Notes: generated from the letters alone by a model not told the origin. A DNA stretch of 64,000 bases from Oceanospirillaceae bacterium (GCA_024234265.1 JACKOM010000003.1:124001-188000); one strand, 5' to 3'. Positions 17,686 through 26,849 are shown, counted from the first letter of the stretch. Translations and numbers: made by a program.

Positions 17686-19314
17686 TTAAAGCGCCAGCAC
17701 CACCGCCGCCGACACAGCAACCTGATAAATGACCTGAGTAATGTCCTTGGTCAGCTGCAATGCCTTGAGATCTGGTTTTGCCAGCACAAAAATTTCGTCG
17801 CCCGGCTCAACCAGCTTGCTGTCATCCAGCTCGCCATTGGCCGAAACAAAGGTTCCGTTGGTTTTCATCACCAGCGTATTGGTGTCGTCCAGATCCTGGG
17901 TAGCACCACCCGCCTGATTCAGATATTCCTCAACACTGCGGCCTTTTTCCCAGGTGATCGCCGTAGGGAACCAGACCTCGCCGTGAATCATGACAAGGTT
18001 ACGCTTAGCCGGAATTACAACCTTGTCGCCCTGTTGCAAAATAACCGCCGCAGGATCGAAGCCTTCGGTGAGCAACACCTGGCCACGCGGTTGAACGTCT
18101 TTTGCTTTGTCGATCCAGCGCAGCACAATGTCGGCTTCCGTTTTACGCAGTTCGGCTGCGTCTTTGGTTGCGGAACGTGCCGTCAGCACACTTTGCTCAA
18201 GCGATGTCAGTGAGGCGTCCAGCATTTCTTTCTGACGCTGAGCCACAGAATCGCGAAACAGCTGAACCGCTTTGGTGTTCGACAGCGCTGTGTATTCAAC
18301 CTGAGCCAGCAGATCTTTCAGCGTGGCACCCCATGGCAGCACAATTTCTGTCTGTGAGTTGTGCTCACCGAGCAATTCAACACTGATGCTCTTAGGACGT
18401 AACTGAGAGCTGACTTTGATCAAGGCACCCGGGCGGACCTGCACGTTCTGAATGCTGTCGATCGGGTACTGTACCGCATTTACTTCAGTACCGGTTGGCT
18501 CAACCACGGTGACATGAGTGGCCTTTTCATTTTCAACAACAGCATTCACGACCTCTGCCAGAAAACCGGTATTGCCCTTCAGTTCGTATTTACCGGTAAA
18601 GCCAACTTCGCCCTCAACAGACACTTCACCGCCTTTGCGGCCAATGAAAATCACATCGCCATCCTGCAGCTGAATGTCCGGCATCTGACCCCGTTCAATA
18701 AAGGCATAAAGGTCGATGTTGTACTGAGTTTTACCGGCACGCTTCAGCTCAATGTTGCGGTAGCTGCCGAGATCGCGGCGGATACCACCGGCCTGATCGA
18801 TAAAGCGCAGAATGGAATCGGCACTCTGCCCCTCGTACAGACCCGGATTGGTCACCAGCCCCGACAGAAAGACTTTTACTTTCTGACTGGAGGCGAGGGT
18901 TACGTAAGCTTCAACGTTGGATTTATAAACGCGCTTAATGGACTTGAGAACGGTGTCATTCAGCTCACGGTTCTCAACGCCCAACACTTTAACCGGGCCT
19001 ACTTTGGGGATAAAAATATTACCCTGAGCATCAACGGTGACGTCCTGCTGGACATCGAGTCCACCCCAGAGCTGAACCACCAGAGTATCACCCTGCGCAA
19101 TGCGGTAATTCGGGTTAATACCTGTAAATGACGCCGCCTTGAAACCACCGGTAAACAACCAGCCGCCAAACACAGTATTAATTTTTTCATCCGGAATCGG
19201 AGGCGCTGCCTGAGCGTCTGCATCCTGCGCCAATTCAACAGCCTGCGCCTGCATTGTTCCAAACAGCAGCACTGCATGAAGCGGCAACTGGCGAAGAAAT
19301 TTATACAGTTTCAT
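17686..19314 (-). CDS. kpsD: Capsule polysaccharide export protein KpsD (OPX family)
   Basis: A 542-residue periplasmic/outer-membrane polysaccharide export protein. A signal peptide is seen at residues 1-25 (LPLHAVLLFGTMQAQA), then the Poly_export domain (YRIAQGDTLVVQLWGGLD, then VDAQGNIFIPKVGPVKVLG), followed by SLBB-like beta-grasp repeats (VKVFLSGLVTNPGLYEG and VSVEGEVGFTGKYELKG) and a hydrophobic end (YQVAVSAAVVLAL). It forms the channel that carries the polymer across the outer membrane together with KpsE. It follows kpsE by one base. KpsD rather than Wza is favoured by the size and by the kpsMTE neighbours. Confidence 0.92.
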   Translation of the reverse strand: MKLYKFLRQLPLHAVLLFGTMQAQAVELAQDADAQAAPPIPDEKINTVFGGWLFTGGFKAASFTGINPNYRIAQGDTLVVQLWGGLDVQQDVTVDAQGNIFIPKVGPVKVLGVENRELNDTVLKSIKRVYKSNVEAYVTLASSQKVKVFLSGLVTNPGLYEGQSADSILRFIDQAGGIRRDLGSYRNIELKRAGKTQYNIDLYAFIERGQMPDIQLQDGDVIFIGRKGGEVSVEGEVGFTGKYELKGNTGFLAEVVNAVVENEKATHVTVVEPTGTEVNAVQYPIDSIQNVQVRPGALIKVSSQLRPKSISVELLGEHNSQTEIVLPWGATLKDLLAQVEYTALSNTKAVQLFRDSVAQRQKEMLDASLTSLEQSVLTARSATKDAAELRKTEADIVLRWIDKAKDVQPRGQVLLTEGFDPAAVILQQGDKVVIPAKRNLVMIHGEVWFPTAITWEKGRSVEEYLNQAGGATQDLDDTNTLVMKTNGTFVSANGELDDSKLVEPGDEIFVLAKPDLKALQLTKDITQVIYQVAVSAAVVLAL

Positions 19315-19315
19315 G

Positions 19316-20584
19316 TTAGTCCCTATGTTCTTTAACGATGGCCACCAGTAGACGCCCGATGAGATAAATCATCAGCACCGCCGCGAACCAGGTGAATATG
19401 TTGTACAAGCGACGGGGATATTTATCCTCTTCCGCGAGTGATGGATACTGCACGATCAGCAGGTGTTTTAATTTACGGTAGGCTTCCGCACGCACAACCT
19501 CCAACCCTGCCAATGACGATTTATAAAGATCAGAAACCAGCTCAGCACTTAATTTAATTTCCTGATAATCCAAATTCACTTTATTGAGTGAATTACCGTT
19601 TTCCGATGTGAGACGCGCCTTTTCCTCTTTCAGTTGTCTATTCAACGAATTTATCAAGTTTTTCTGTGCAAGAACCTGCGGTGCATCCTCACGCATAATT
19701 GCAGTCAACTCTTTGAGGCGAGCGTCTGCCTTTATAACTTCTGCCTGTAAATTATTAATGGCCTGCAACAATGCACTACTTTCTTGCTCCGGGCTGTAGA
19801 GCTTATTTTTATCCTGGAAATTAAGCAGTTTATCTTGTTGAGACTTCATTACACTATGCGTGCGTTCAACTTCTTCCTGGGCATAGCGCATTTGTTCACG
19901 GGCCATCTTATCGCCCAGCCTGTTAATAAATTGCTCACTAATCTCAAGTAATTTTGAGGCATACAACAGTGAATACTCCGGATCAAAAGCTTGAACCTCA
20001 ACATAAACGATGTCGGACATTTCATCGTGAATAACCTGAACATGGTCGATGTAATACTCGACATACTCTTCTGTTGTCGCATCCAGTGAGAGACGACTAA
20101 ACATATCTACATCCGGGTTCTGAAAATGCTTTTTAAGCCCAATTGCATTATCCAGAGCAACAGCCATATCGCGGGACTCAATATATGCCTTAATAATCAG
20201 CGCATCACGCATACTAACGCTGATTGAACCCAGTGAGGCGAGGCCCGCCAGAGACACATCATTACTGCCAGCTTCTTTTACTACGAACTGAGCCTCACTT
20301 GCATAACGAGGCGTGGCAACGATGCCGAAATAAATAATCAACACCAGTGAAATCAATACCACCAAGGCAAAAGAACCAAGAACAGCTAATGTACCCGAAA
20401 CTTTCTGCTGGGTAATGTTGTAGGCTTTTGAATCAACAAGGAAGGCAACCGGATCACGGCGTAATTTATTTAATTTACGCGAGGCTGAACTACCCGACGC
20501 TTTTGCCTGAGCAGCAGAGTTTTCCTGTTCATTATTAGGCATGGGTTTTGGCCCTGCTTTTTTTTCTTCAGCGATTTCGGACAT
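19316..20584 (-). CDS. kpsE: Capsule export inner-membrane protein KpsE
   Basis: A 422-residue polysaccharide co-polymerase/adaptor of the KpsE/CtrB/BexC type. An N-terminal cytoplasmic tail is followed by a membrane span (SFALVVLISLVLIIYFGIVA), a long periplasmic region with coiled coil (roughly 215-350), and a C-terminal span (IFTWFAAVLMIYLIGRLLVA). It links the KpsMT transporter to KpsD. The ATG at 20584 overlaps the end of kpsT by 17 bases; the longer frame to 20665 lies wholly inside kpsT and is rejected. Confidence 0.93.
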   Translation of the reverse strand: MSEIAEEKKAGPKPMPNNEQENSAAQAKASGSSASRKLNKLRRDPVAFLVDSKAYNITQQKVSGTLAVLGSFALVVLISLVLIIYFGIVATPRYASEAQFVVKEAGSNDVSLAGLASLGSISVSMRDALIIKAYIESRDMAVALDNAIGLKKHFQNPDVDMFSRLSLDATTEEYVEYYIDHVQVIHDEMSDIVYVEVQAFDPEYSLLYASKLLEISEQFINRLGDKMAREQMRYAQEEVERTHSVMKSQQDKLLNFQDKNKLYSPEQESSALLQAINNLQAEVIKADARLKELTAIMREDAPQVLAQKNLINSLNRQLKEEKARLTSENGNSLNKVNLDYQEIKLSAELVSDLYKSSLAGLEVVRAEAYRKLKHLLIVQYPSLAEEDKYPRRLYNIFTWFAAVLMIYLIGRLLVAIVKEHRD

Positions 20585-21239
20585 AGGTTTCCTGATAATT
20601 CCGGATTGCTTCTTCCAGATCGTCGTAGTATTCAAGGGTTTTATTTTTAATAACCACGCCGCCATCGCAGAACTTTTTTAACTGCTCAACAGAATGGTTT
20701 ACCATAATCACTTTTGTACGTTCGTATTTTTCTAGTAGCAATGCCTGGCTTTTGTTTTTGAAGGTTGCATCGCCTACCGCGGTCAACTCATCGATCAGCA
20801 GCACGTCGAAATTAAAATCAAATGCCATCGTGAGGCCAAAGGTCACGCGGGCGCGCATACCATTAGAATAGGTACGCACAGGCTCATCAAAATAGACGCC
20901 GATCTCGGCAAAATCTGCCACCTGTTGTTCGATGACCCGGGTATCCTTATAACCGTGTATACGTGCGACAAAACGCACGTTTTCCCGACCAGTCATATTC
21001 CCCTGCAAACCACCTTGCAGACCCAATGGCCAAGATACCCTTACATCACTCTCAATTGTTCCCCTGGATGGAATATCAGCGCCGCCCATTATCCGAATAA
21101 GTGTCGATTTACCTACTCCGTTGGGACCAAGAATGGCCAAATTACGGTCTGTTGGCAGCTCGATATTCACATCGCGGAAAATGTAACTTCTGCCATTACG
21201 TGTCGGATAAAATTTGCTGAAATTCTGAAACCGAATCAT
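20568..21239 (-). CDS. kpsT: Capsule ABC transporter ATP-binding protein KpsT
   Basis: A 223-residue ATPase of the ABC-2 polysaccharide exporter. Walker A is GPNGVGKST, the signature is YSNGMRARVTFG (the YS.GM.AR form of polysaccharide transporters), Walker B is VLLIDELTAVGD, and the switch His is in VNHS. It energises export of lipid-linked capsule through KpsM. The ATG overlaps the kpsM stop (ATGA at 21236-21239). Confidence 0.96.
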   Translation of the reverse strand: MIRFQNFSKFYPTRNGRSYIFRDVNIELPTDRNLAILGPNGVGKSTLIRIMGGADIPSRGTIESDVRVSWPLGLQGGLQGNMTGRENVRFVARIHGYKDTRVIEQQVADFAEIGVYFDEPVRTYSNGMRARVTFGLTMAFDFNFDVLLIDELTAVGDATFKNKSQALLLEKYERTKVIMVNHSVEQLKKFCDGGVVIKNKTLEYYDDLEEAIRNYQETYVRNR

Positions 21240-21994
21240 GATTCCATAAACCTTTGCCGATTAACCCGATAAATCATCAAGGCAACAGTCATTGAAATCA
21301 GTGCACAGGCCCCCAAGTAGAACCAGCTACCAACGGGAGTGGTATAGGATGGAAAAAAAGCATCACGACTCAGTTCAATCGCATGAAAAATGGGGTTCCA
21401 GGTAAAAAAATGCCAGTATTGTTCCGGAATCATAGTGGCACTATAAAAAACACCAGAAGCAATCATCAGAGGTGTCGTAACAATCGATACTATTTTGCCT
21501 GTATCTTCCCAATACAATTGTGCGACACAAAGCATGATGCCCAGACCGACAGCAACAAACATCAATAACAACATTGCCATTAACAATTTCAGGAAGTTAT
21601 CCGGAATGACGGATAACCCTAGCCACCCCATAACTGCAAGCAGCAATACATAAATAATAATGACAGTTGTGAACTCAATAATCAGACGAGTAACAATGGG
21701 GTCGATTGGGGTCACCTGGCGGTAACTTATCAAACCTCGGTTAGCCTTCACGGCTGCCCCCAAATGGGTTAATAATTTAGAAAATAACTTATATGGCATG
21801 ATGCCGGTTAGCATAAACAATGCGACTGGCACCCCGGATAATGAATGCCGCCCCATAGCGCTGAAGACAACAACCATTATTCCGGCCTGAAGGGCAGGCT
21901 CAGCAATCGCCCAGAAGTAACCCAGACGGTTAGCGCCAAAACGGGTACGCAGTTCACGCATAAACAAGGCGTGCACAACATCCAGCATGATTTG
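21236..21994 (-). CDS. kpsM: Capsule ABC transporter permease KpsM
   Basis: A 252-residue ABC-2 type permease with about six membrane spans. The FMRELRTRFGANRLGYFWAI segment and the later WNPIFHAIELSRDAFF are hallmarks of KpsM. The start is uncertain: ATG at 21994 has no strong ribosome site, while a GTG at 22018 after GGGAAG and a TTG at 22030 would add 8 or 12 residues. E. coli KpsM has a similar short leader before the LFLREIRTRFG segment. It is the first gene of the capsule operon, about 200 bases downstream of a good promoter. Confidence 0.93.
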   Translation of the reverse strand, partial: QIMLDVVHALFMRELRTRFGANRLGYFWAIAEPALQAGIMVVVFSAMGRHSLSGVPVALFMLTGIMPYKLFSKLLTHLGAAVKANRGLISYRQVTPIDPIVTRLIIEFTTVIIIYVLLLAVMGWLGLSVIPDNFLKLLMAMLLLMFVAVGLGIMLCVAQLYWEDTGKIVSIVTTPLMIASGVFYSATMIPEQYWHFFTWNPIFHAIELSRDAFFPSYTTPVGSWFYLGACALISMTVALMIYRVNRQRFMES

Positions 21995-22195
21995 CATCGA
22001 ACTACGTGCAGGGTTCACTCGGCTTCCCAACTATTTCATTAACAGCACAAAAAGAGATCAAAAAACATACAAACTTTTCAGGGGATTCTTACGCCGACTG
22101 TGCCGGTCTTATGTGTTTTTTATTACGGCAAACGGAGACTGAATTGCAGGCTGAACGATTTTCAGCAGAGGTATTCGACATCCAAAAGCCTGCGC

Positions 22196-22224
22196 ATTAT
22201 AAAAACAAAGTTTTACACTTCCAA
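22196..22224 (-). promoter_or_regulatory. Promoter of the capsule operon (upstream of kpsM)
   Basis: On the minus strand, TTGGAA (22219-22224) and a perfect TATAAT (22196-22201) are separated by exactly 17 bases, a strong sigma70 layout. Transcription would start near 22189 and leave a 5' leader of about 170-195 bases before kpsM. No JUMPstart/ops element typical of RfaH-controlled capsule operons was found in the leader. Confidence 0.65.
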
Positions 22225-22263
22225 TACAATAACTGACTAAGCCCGGATCCAAACCACTACAAA

Positions 22264-22287
22264 GTGTGTAAGCAAAAACTTACACGC
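22264..22287. promoter_or_regulatory. Palindrome upstream of the capsule promoter
   Basis: GTGTAAG (22266-22272) and CTTACAC (22279-22285) form a perfect seven-base inverted repeat around CAAAAA, extended by G-C at 22264/22287. It lies about 40 bases upstream of the -35 box of the kpsM promoter, a position suited to a regulator operator. No poly-U follows on either strand. The rest of the 22.02-22.44 kb gap is A+T rich and shows no gene. Confidence 0.35.
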
Positions 22288-22438
22288 CTTGAATAACGGG
22301 GCTTCTAGGGCTATTTCTACGATCAATCCAGACGGATTTTTTTTGTAACTTTGTGTGTTTTTTATTCAGCACAGACACCCAAAAAACGCTTGCATTTTGC
22401 ATTCGTTTTTTGGCTGGCAAATGTGGTTGTTTTTTTGA

Positions 22439-23560
22439 TCAGGCAATAACAAGATTATCGCGGTGAATCAATTCTGGTTCAGCCACGTAACCTAACAGGG
22501 CAGGAATTTCTTTGCTGTCTTTGCCGGCAATTTTGGCGGCATCCGTTGCGCTGTAGTTGCTCAGGCCTTTGGCAATTAAACGCCCGCTTTCATCAAGCAG
22601 GGCAACCACTTCACCACGCCCGAAATTACCCACGACTTTTTTCACGCCCACGGGTAACAGGCTTTTCCCCTGTTTGCTCAGGGCATTAATAGCACCGGCG
22701 TCGATGGTGATTTCACCGCGGGTTTGCAGGTGGCCGGCAATCCATTGTTTGCGCGCAGCCATGGGGGTTTGATCGGAAGTTAACAGGGTGCCGAGCACTT
22801 CACCGCCCTGCAGACGGGTTAATACGTTGTCGTAACGCCCGCCGACAATCACAGTGGCGCAACCGGAACGGGCCGCTAAACGAGCCGCACGCACTTTGGT
22901 GACCATACCACCACGGCCTAATAAACCACCGTCACCGGCAACGGCGGCAACCTGTGGATCTTCGGCGCGGGCTTCGGTGATTAATGTGGCGTTAGCATCT
23001 TTGCGCGGATCGGCTGTGTATAAACCATTCTGATCGGTGAGCAGAATTAAGGCTTCGGCTTCCACCAGGTTGGCCACCAGGGCACCTAATGTGTCGTTAT
23101 CCCCAAAGCGGATTTCATCCGTTACTACGGTATCGTTTTCGTTAATAACCGGAATAACGCCGTGTTTGATCAGGGTACGCAGGGTGCTGCGCGCATTTAA
23201 ATAACGCTGACGGTTGGATAAATCCGCGTGGGTTAATAACACCTGGGCGGTCTGCAGGTTGTGGCGCATGAAATTACTTTCGTAACACTGCACTAAACCC
23301 ATTTGCCCTACGGCCGCTGCGGCCTGTAATTCGTGTAATTCGGTGGGGCGGGTTTTCCAGCCGAGGCGGCTCATGCCTTCGGCCACTGAGCCGGATGAAA
23401 CCAGCACCACTTCAATGCCCTGGGCGCGTAATGCAGCGACCTGATCAACCCAGTGGGCGATACCGGATTTATTTAATCCGGCACCGTCGTTGGTTAATAA
23501 CGCACTGCCAATTTTTACGACCCAACGTTTGGCTTTAACCAGTTTTGCGCGCGTTTGCAT
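22439..23560 (-). CDS. proB: Glutamate 5-kinase ProB
   Basis: A 373-residue enzyme that phosphorylates glutamate in the first step of proline synthesis. The amino-acid-kinase fold is shown by VVKIGSALLTND at the N-terminus, VLLTHADLSNR, INENDTVVTDEIRFGDND and the GRGGMVTKVRAA loop. A C-terminal PUA domain (about 280-370, with GVKKVVGNFGRGEVV) is present as in the E. coli enzyme. It is 11 bases downstream of obgE and probably in the same operon. Its partner proA is some 25 kb away, so proBA are not adjacent here. Confidence 0.97.
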   Translation of the reverse strand: MQTRAKLVKAKRWVVKIGSALLTNDGAGLNKSGIAHWVDQVAALRAQGIEVVLVSSGSVAEGMSRLGWKTRPTELHELQAAAAVGQMGLVQCYESNFMRHNLQTAQVLLTHADLSNRQRYLNARSTLRTLIKHGVIPVINENDTVVTDEIRFGDNDTLGALVANLVEAEALILLTDQNGLYTADPRKDANATLITEARAEDPQVAAVAGDGGLLGRGGMVTKVRAARLAARSGCATVIVGGRYDNVLTRLQGGEVLGTLLTSDQTPMAARKQWIAGHLQTRGEITIDAGAINALSKQGKSLLPVGVKKVVGNFGRGEVVALLDESGRLIAKGLSNYSATDAAKIAGKDSKEIPALLGYVAEPELIHRDNLVIA

Positions 23561-23571
23561 GATTCGTCAGA

Positions 23572-24822
23572 TTATTCCCTAACCCAGATAAATTCAGGAC
23601 CGTCGCCATTATCGTCATCATCGTAATCGTCGTCATCCAGATCATCGGATAAATCATCGCCATCTTTGGCGGCCTGCTTGGCGGCTTTACGGGCAGCACT
23701 GCGCGCAGCGCGTTGCTCGGCCAGCTCTTCCATACGTTCACGGGCTTCTTCTTCGACTTTATTACGGTGTTCATTTTCCGCTTCGGCGAGGGCCGGGTCA
23801 GCCAGCATAGCGGCGGTTTTTTCTTCCAGATAGGCCATGATGTCGTAACACAGCTTCTGGGTGCCTTCGCTCTTAATGGCCGATACGCGGTACACAGGGC
23901 CTTTCCACTGCAGGCGTTCAACCACTGCATCACAGATGGCATCGGCTTCGCCTTCGGGCACTAAATCGAGTTTGTTGAGCACCAGCCAGCGGTCACGCTG
24001 GGTTAATTCGGGGCTGAATTTCTCCAGCTCTTTCACGATGACTTCGGCATGTTCAGCCGGGGTGCCTTCGGTATAAGGGTGCATATCCACGATGTGCAAT
24101 AACAAACGGGTGCGCACCAGGTGTTTTAAGAAACGAATACCCAGGCCAGCACCTTCAGAGGCACCTTCAATTAAACCGGGAATATCCGCCACCACGAAGC
24201 TGCGGTGTTTGGCCACACTGACCACACCCAGGTTCGGAATTAAGGTGGTGAAGGGGTAATCAGCCACTTTAGGTTTGGCAGCAGAAACAGCACGGATAAA
24301 GGATGACTTACCGGCATTCGGCAAACCGAGCAGGCCCACATCGGCCAGCACTTTTAATTCGAGTTTGAGGTTACGGGATTCACCCATCAGGCCATTGGTG
24401 GTCTGACGGGGCGCACGGTTAACCGAGCTTTTGAAGTTGGTATTACCCAGACCGTGACGGCCACCCTTGGCCACCAGCAGCTGATCACCGTCTGCGGTTA
24501 AATCACCCAGCACTTCCTGGGTATCTTCATCGATAATAGTGGTGCCGACCGGAACACGTAAAAAAATGTCCGCACCGCCTTTACCTGTCATATCGGAACC
24601 ACGGCCACCTTCACCATTTTCGGCGCGGTAACGGCGCACATAACGGTAGTCGATCAGGGTGTTAACGGATAAATCGGCCTGCAAATACACTGAGCCACCG
24701 TCACCACCGTCGCCACCATCCGGGCCACCCATGGGGATATATTTTTCACGACGAAAACTCATGCAGCCGTTGCCGCCTTTTCCGGCTTCAACACTAATAC
24801 TGGCTTCATCAACAAACTTCAT
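23572..24822 (-). CDS. obgE: Obg/CgtA family GTPase
   Basis: A 416-residue ribosome-associated GTPase. The glycine-rich Obg fold is at 1-158 (KFVDEASISVEAGKGGNGC), followed by the G domain with GLPNAGKSSFI (G1), TTLIPNLG (G2), DIPGLIEGA (G3) and NKLDLV (G4). The C-terminal tail is strongly acidic, alternating Asp runs, as in E. coli ObgE. ATG at 24822 follows GGAGG; seven upstream in-frame codons are not used. It lies downstream of rpmA, with a terminator between them, a standard gammaproteobacterial order. Confidence 0.97.
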   Translation of the reverse strand: MKFVDEASISVEAGKGGNGCMSFRREKYIPMGGPDGGDGGDGGSVYLQADLSVNTLIDYRYVRRYRAENGEGGRGSDMTGKGGADIFLRVPVGTTIIDEDTQEVLGDLTADGDQLLVAKGGRHGLGNTNFKSSVNRAPRQTTNGLMGESRNLKLELKVLADVGLLGLPNAGKSSFIRAVSAAKPKVADYPFTTLIPNLGVVSVAKHRSFVVADIPGLIEGASEGAGLGIRFLKHLVRTRLLLHIVDMHPYTEGTPAEHAEVIVKELEKFSPELTQRDRWLVLNKLDLVPEGEADAICDAVVERLQWKGPVYRVSAIKSEGTQKLCYDIMAYLEEKTAAMLADPALAEAENEHRNKVEEEARERMEELAEQRAARSAARKAAKQAAKDGDDLSDDLDDDDYDDDDNGDGPEFIWVRE

Positions 24823-24841
24823 GGTTTCCTCCGCGTTAAAC

Positions 24842-24872
24842 AAAAAAAGCCCTGCCAGCGGCAGAGCTTTTT
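24842..24872 (-). terminator. Terminator after rpmA
   Basis: On the minus strand an imperfect stem AAAGCTCTGCC / GGCAGGGCTTT with a three-base loop is followed by a run of seven T. It lies between rpmA (stop at 24894) and obgE (start at 24822) and probably lowers transcription from the ribosomal genes into obgE. Confidence 0.8.
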
Positions 24873-24893
24873 CAGGTACTACCTAAAACAAAC

Positions 24894-25160
24894 TTAGTTG
24901 GCCGCTACAGGCACAATGCTAACTTGTTTGTGGGAATCAGCACCTTTACGCTCGAATTTAACGTAACCGTCAACTTTCGCGAAAATGGTGTGATCTTTAC
25001 CCATACCAGCGTTCAGACCTGCTTTAACAGGAGTGCCGCGCTGACGAATGATGATAGAACCAGCGGAAACCAACTGACCACCGAAGGCTTTTACGCCCAG
25101 GCGTTTCGAGTGGGAATCACGTCCGTTACGGGTACTACCACCGGCCTTTTTGTGTGCCAT
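24894..25160 (-). CDS. rpmA: Ribosomal protein bL27
   Basis: An 88-residue protein of the large ribosomal subunit near the peptidyl-transferase centre. The N-terminus MAHKKAGGSTRNGRDS and the RLGVK.FGGQ.V.AGSIIIRQRG core are invariant features of bL27. It is 19 bases downstream of rplU in the usual rplU-rpmA pair. Confidence 0.98.
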   Translation of the reverse strand: MAHKKAGGSTRNGRDSHSKRLGVKAFGGQLVSAGSIIIRQRGTPVKAGLNAGMGKDHTIFAKVDGYVKFERKGADSHKQVSIVPVAAN

Positions 25161-25179
25161 TTTTTACTCTCCTACCCGA

Positions 25180-25491
25180 TTAACCGTTAATGCCAGTGAT
25201 TTTGATTTCAGTGAACCACTGACGGTGACCCATTTGCTTCATGTGGTGCTTACGACGACGGAACTTGATGATGCGCACTTTCTTGTGACGACCGTGGGCA
25301 ACAACTTCTGCAGTCACTTTAGCACCGGCAACTACAGGCGCGCCGATTTTCACGTCATCGCCATTGCCGATCAGCAGTACTTTTTCGATTGCTACGGATT
25401 CACCGGTAGCAACTTCGATTTTTTCAACTTTAAGGGTCTGACCCTCTTCTACACGGTATTGTTTACCGCCAGTCACGATTACAGCGTACAT
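25180..25491 (-). CDS. rplU: Ribosomal protein bL21
   Basis: A 103-residue 50S protein that binds 23S rRNA. MYAVIVTGGKQYRVEEGQ at the N-terminus and the C-terminal HKKVRIIKFRRRKHHMKQMGHRQ are typical. It is the first gene of the rplU-rpmA operon and has a recognisable promoter about 110 bases upstream. Confidence 0.98.
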   Translation of the reverse strand: MYAVIVTGGKQYRVEEGQTLKVEKIEVATGESVAIEKVLLIGNGDDVKIGAPVVAGAKVTAEVVAHGRHKKVRIIKFRRRKHHMKQMGHRQWFTEIKITGING

Positions 25492-25600
25492 ATCTTATCT
25501 CCAGTAACGCTTGTTGCTCGCCGGGCCTGCTTGACCACACTTCAAGGGGATGTCCCTGACAACCCTATTGTGGGGAGGTTTCCTGCAAGTTGGGCGCGCG

Positions 25601-25629
25601 ATAATACTCTATTGCCCGCCACGAGGCAA
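25601..25629 (-). promoter_or_regulatory. rplU promoter
   Basis: TTGCCT (25624-25629) and TATTAT (25601-25606) on the minus strand are separated by 17 bases, a good sigma70 arrangement. The start would be near 25594, giving a leader of about 100 bases in front of rplU. The divergent ispB gene begins at 25749. Confidence 0.65.
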
Positions 25630-25748
25630 CTGCGCAGCCGCTTTAATTGCCCTGAAGGCCAGATTATATCAGGGCGCGGCCGTGGCGGCGGTTGCCTTGC
25701 ACCCGCTTAGGCCCTAGCATAAGCGCCTCATTGATCAATGTGGCCGCT

Positions 25749-26717
25749 ATGCAAGTTAAAGAAATCTACGAAGTTGTCGCCGAGGACTTTGCCCGCGTCA
25801 ACGCACTTATCCTGGAACAACTGCACAGTGACGTGCCTATGGTCGAAAAAATCGGCCATTACATCATTGAAAGCGGCGGTAAACGCATGCGTCCCCTGCT
25901 GGTTCTGCTGTGCGCCCGCGCCCTGAATAAGGCAGGTGATGACAAAGCCCTGCTCGCCGGGGTAATTGAATTTCTGCATACCGCCACCCTGCTGCACGAT
26001 GACGTGGTCGATACCTCCGACCTGCGCCGTGGCCGCCCCACCGCCAACGCCAAATGGGGCAATGCCCCCAGCGTACTGGTGGGTGACTTCCTGTATTCCC
26101 GTGCCTTCCAGATGATGGTCAGCCTGCGTGACCTGAAAGTCATGGAGATTCTCTCCAACGCCACCTGCGTGATTGCCGAAGGCGAAGTGCTGCAACTGAT
26201 GAACGTGAAAAACCCCGACACCTCCGAAGCCAAATATATGGATGTGATCAAGGGCAAAACCGCCATGCTGTTTGAAGCCAGCTCCCACAGCGCCGCCGTA
26301 TTATCACAGGCCAGTGCCGCTGATGAAGATGCCCTGCGCCGTTACGGCCACCACCTGGGCATGGCATTCCAGCTGATTGACGACATTCTCGATTACCAGG
26401 GTTCAACCGCAGAACTGGGTAAAAACGTGGGTGACGACCTTGCCGAAGGCAAACCTACCCTGCCGCTGATTTATGCCATGGCCAACGCCAGCAGCGACGA
26501 TGCCCAGTTAATCCGCCAGGCCATCCGCAAAGGCGGTGTGGAACACCTCGAGCAAATCTGCAAAATCGTGCAGGACTGTGGCGCGCTGGATTACACCCTG
26601 CAAAAAGCCCTGGCCGAGCGTGATGCGGCTAAAGCCTGCCTGCAGAACCTGCCCGACAGCCCGGCGAAAAGCGCCCTCAGCGCACTGGCGGATATCGCCG
26701 TGGATCGCCGCAGCTGA
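25749..26717 (+). CDS. ispB: Octaprenyl diphosphate synthase IspB
   Basis: A 322-residue trans-polyprenyl diphosphate synthase that makes the side chain of ubiquinone/menaquinone. The first aspartate-rich motif is LLHDDVVDTSDLRRG and the second is FQLIDDILDY, with the FLHTATLLHDD helix typical of long-chain enzymes. Length matches E. coli IspB (323). The ATG at 25749 begins the conserved MQVKEIYE; the upstream 19 codons would overlap the divergent promoter region and are rejected. Divergent from rplU is the common gammaproteobacterial position. Confidence 0.95.
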   Translation: MQVKEIYEVVAEDFARVNALILEQLHSDVPMVEKIGHYIIESGGKRMRPLLVLLCARALNKAGDDKALLAGVIEFLHTATLLHDDVVDTSDLRRGRPTANAKWGNAPSVLVGDFLYSRAFQMMVSLRDLKVMEILSNATCVIAEGEVLQLMNVKNPDTSEAKYMDVIKGKTAMLFEASSHSAAVLSQASAADEDALRRYGHHLGMAFQLIDDILDYQGSTAELGKNVGDDLAEGKPTLPLIYAMANASSDDAQLIRQAIRKGGVEHLEQICKIVQDCGALDYTLQKALAERDAAKACLQNLPDSPAKSALSALADIAVDRRS

Positions 26718-26784
26718 TACAAAACAGCATGCGAAAAAAGCCCGCCCATGCGGTACTGCTGCCCCACAATTTTTCACCTAACAA

Positions 26785-26813
26785 ACAGGGCCTCATTTGA
26801 GGCCCTGTTTTTT
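26785..26813 (+). terminator. ispB terminator
   Basis: A perfect ten-base stem ACAGGGCCTC / GAGGCCCTGT with an ATTT loop is followed by six T, starting 68 bases after the ispB stop. Confidence 0.92.
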
Positions 26814-26849
26814 GGCTTGAGCAGATGTAACCGCCGTTTGTGATGGGCA

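Noticed and set aside
22060..22120. GGCGTAAG in the kpsM leader as a possible RfaH ops site
   Set aside because: It matches GGCGGTAG only partly and lacks the surrounding JUMPstart context.
22006..22236. Plus-strand frame of 76 codons upstream of kpsM
   Set aside because: It overlaps the kpsM promoter and leader, has no ribosome site and no recognisable protein.
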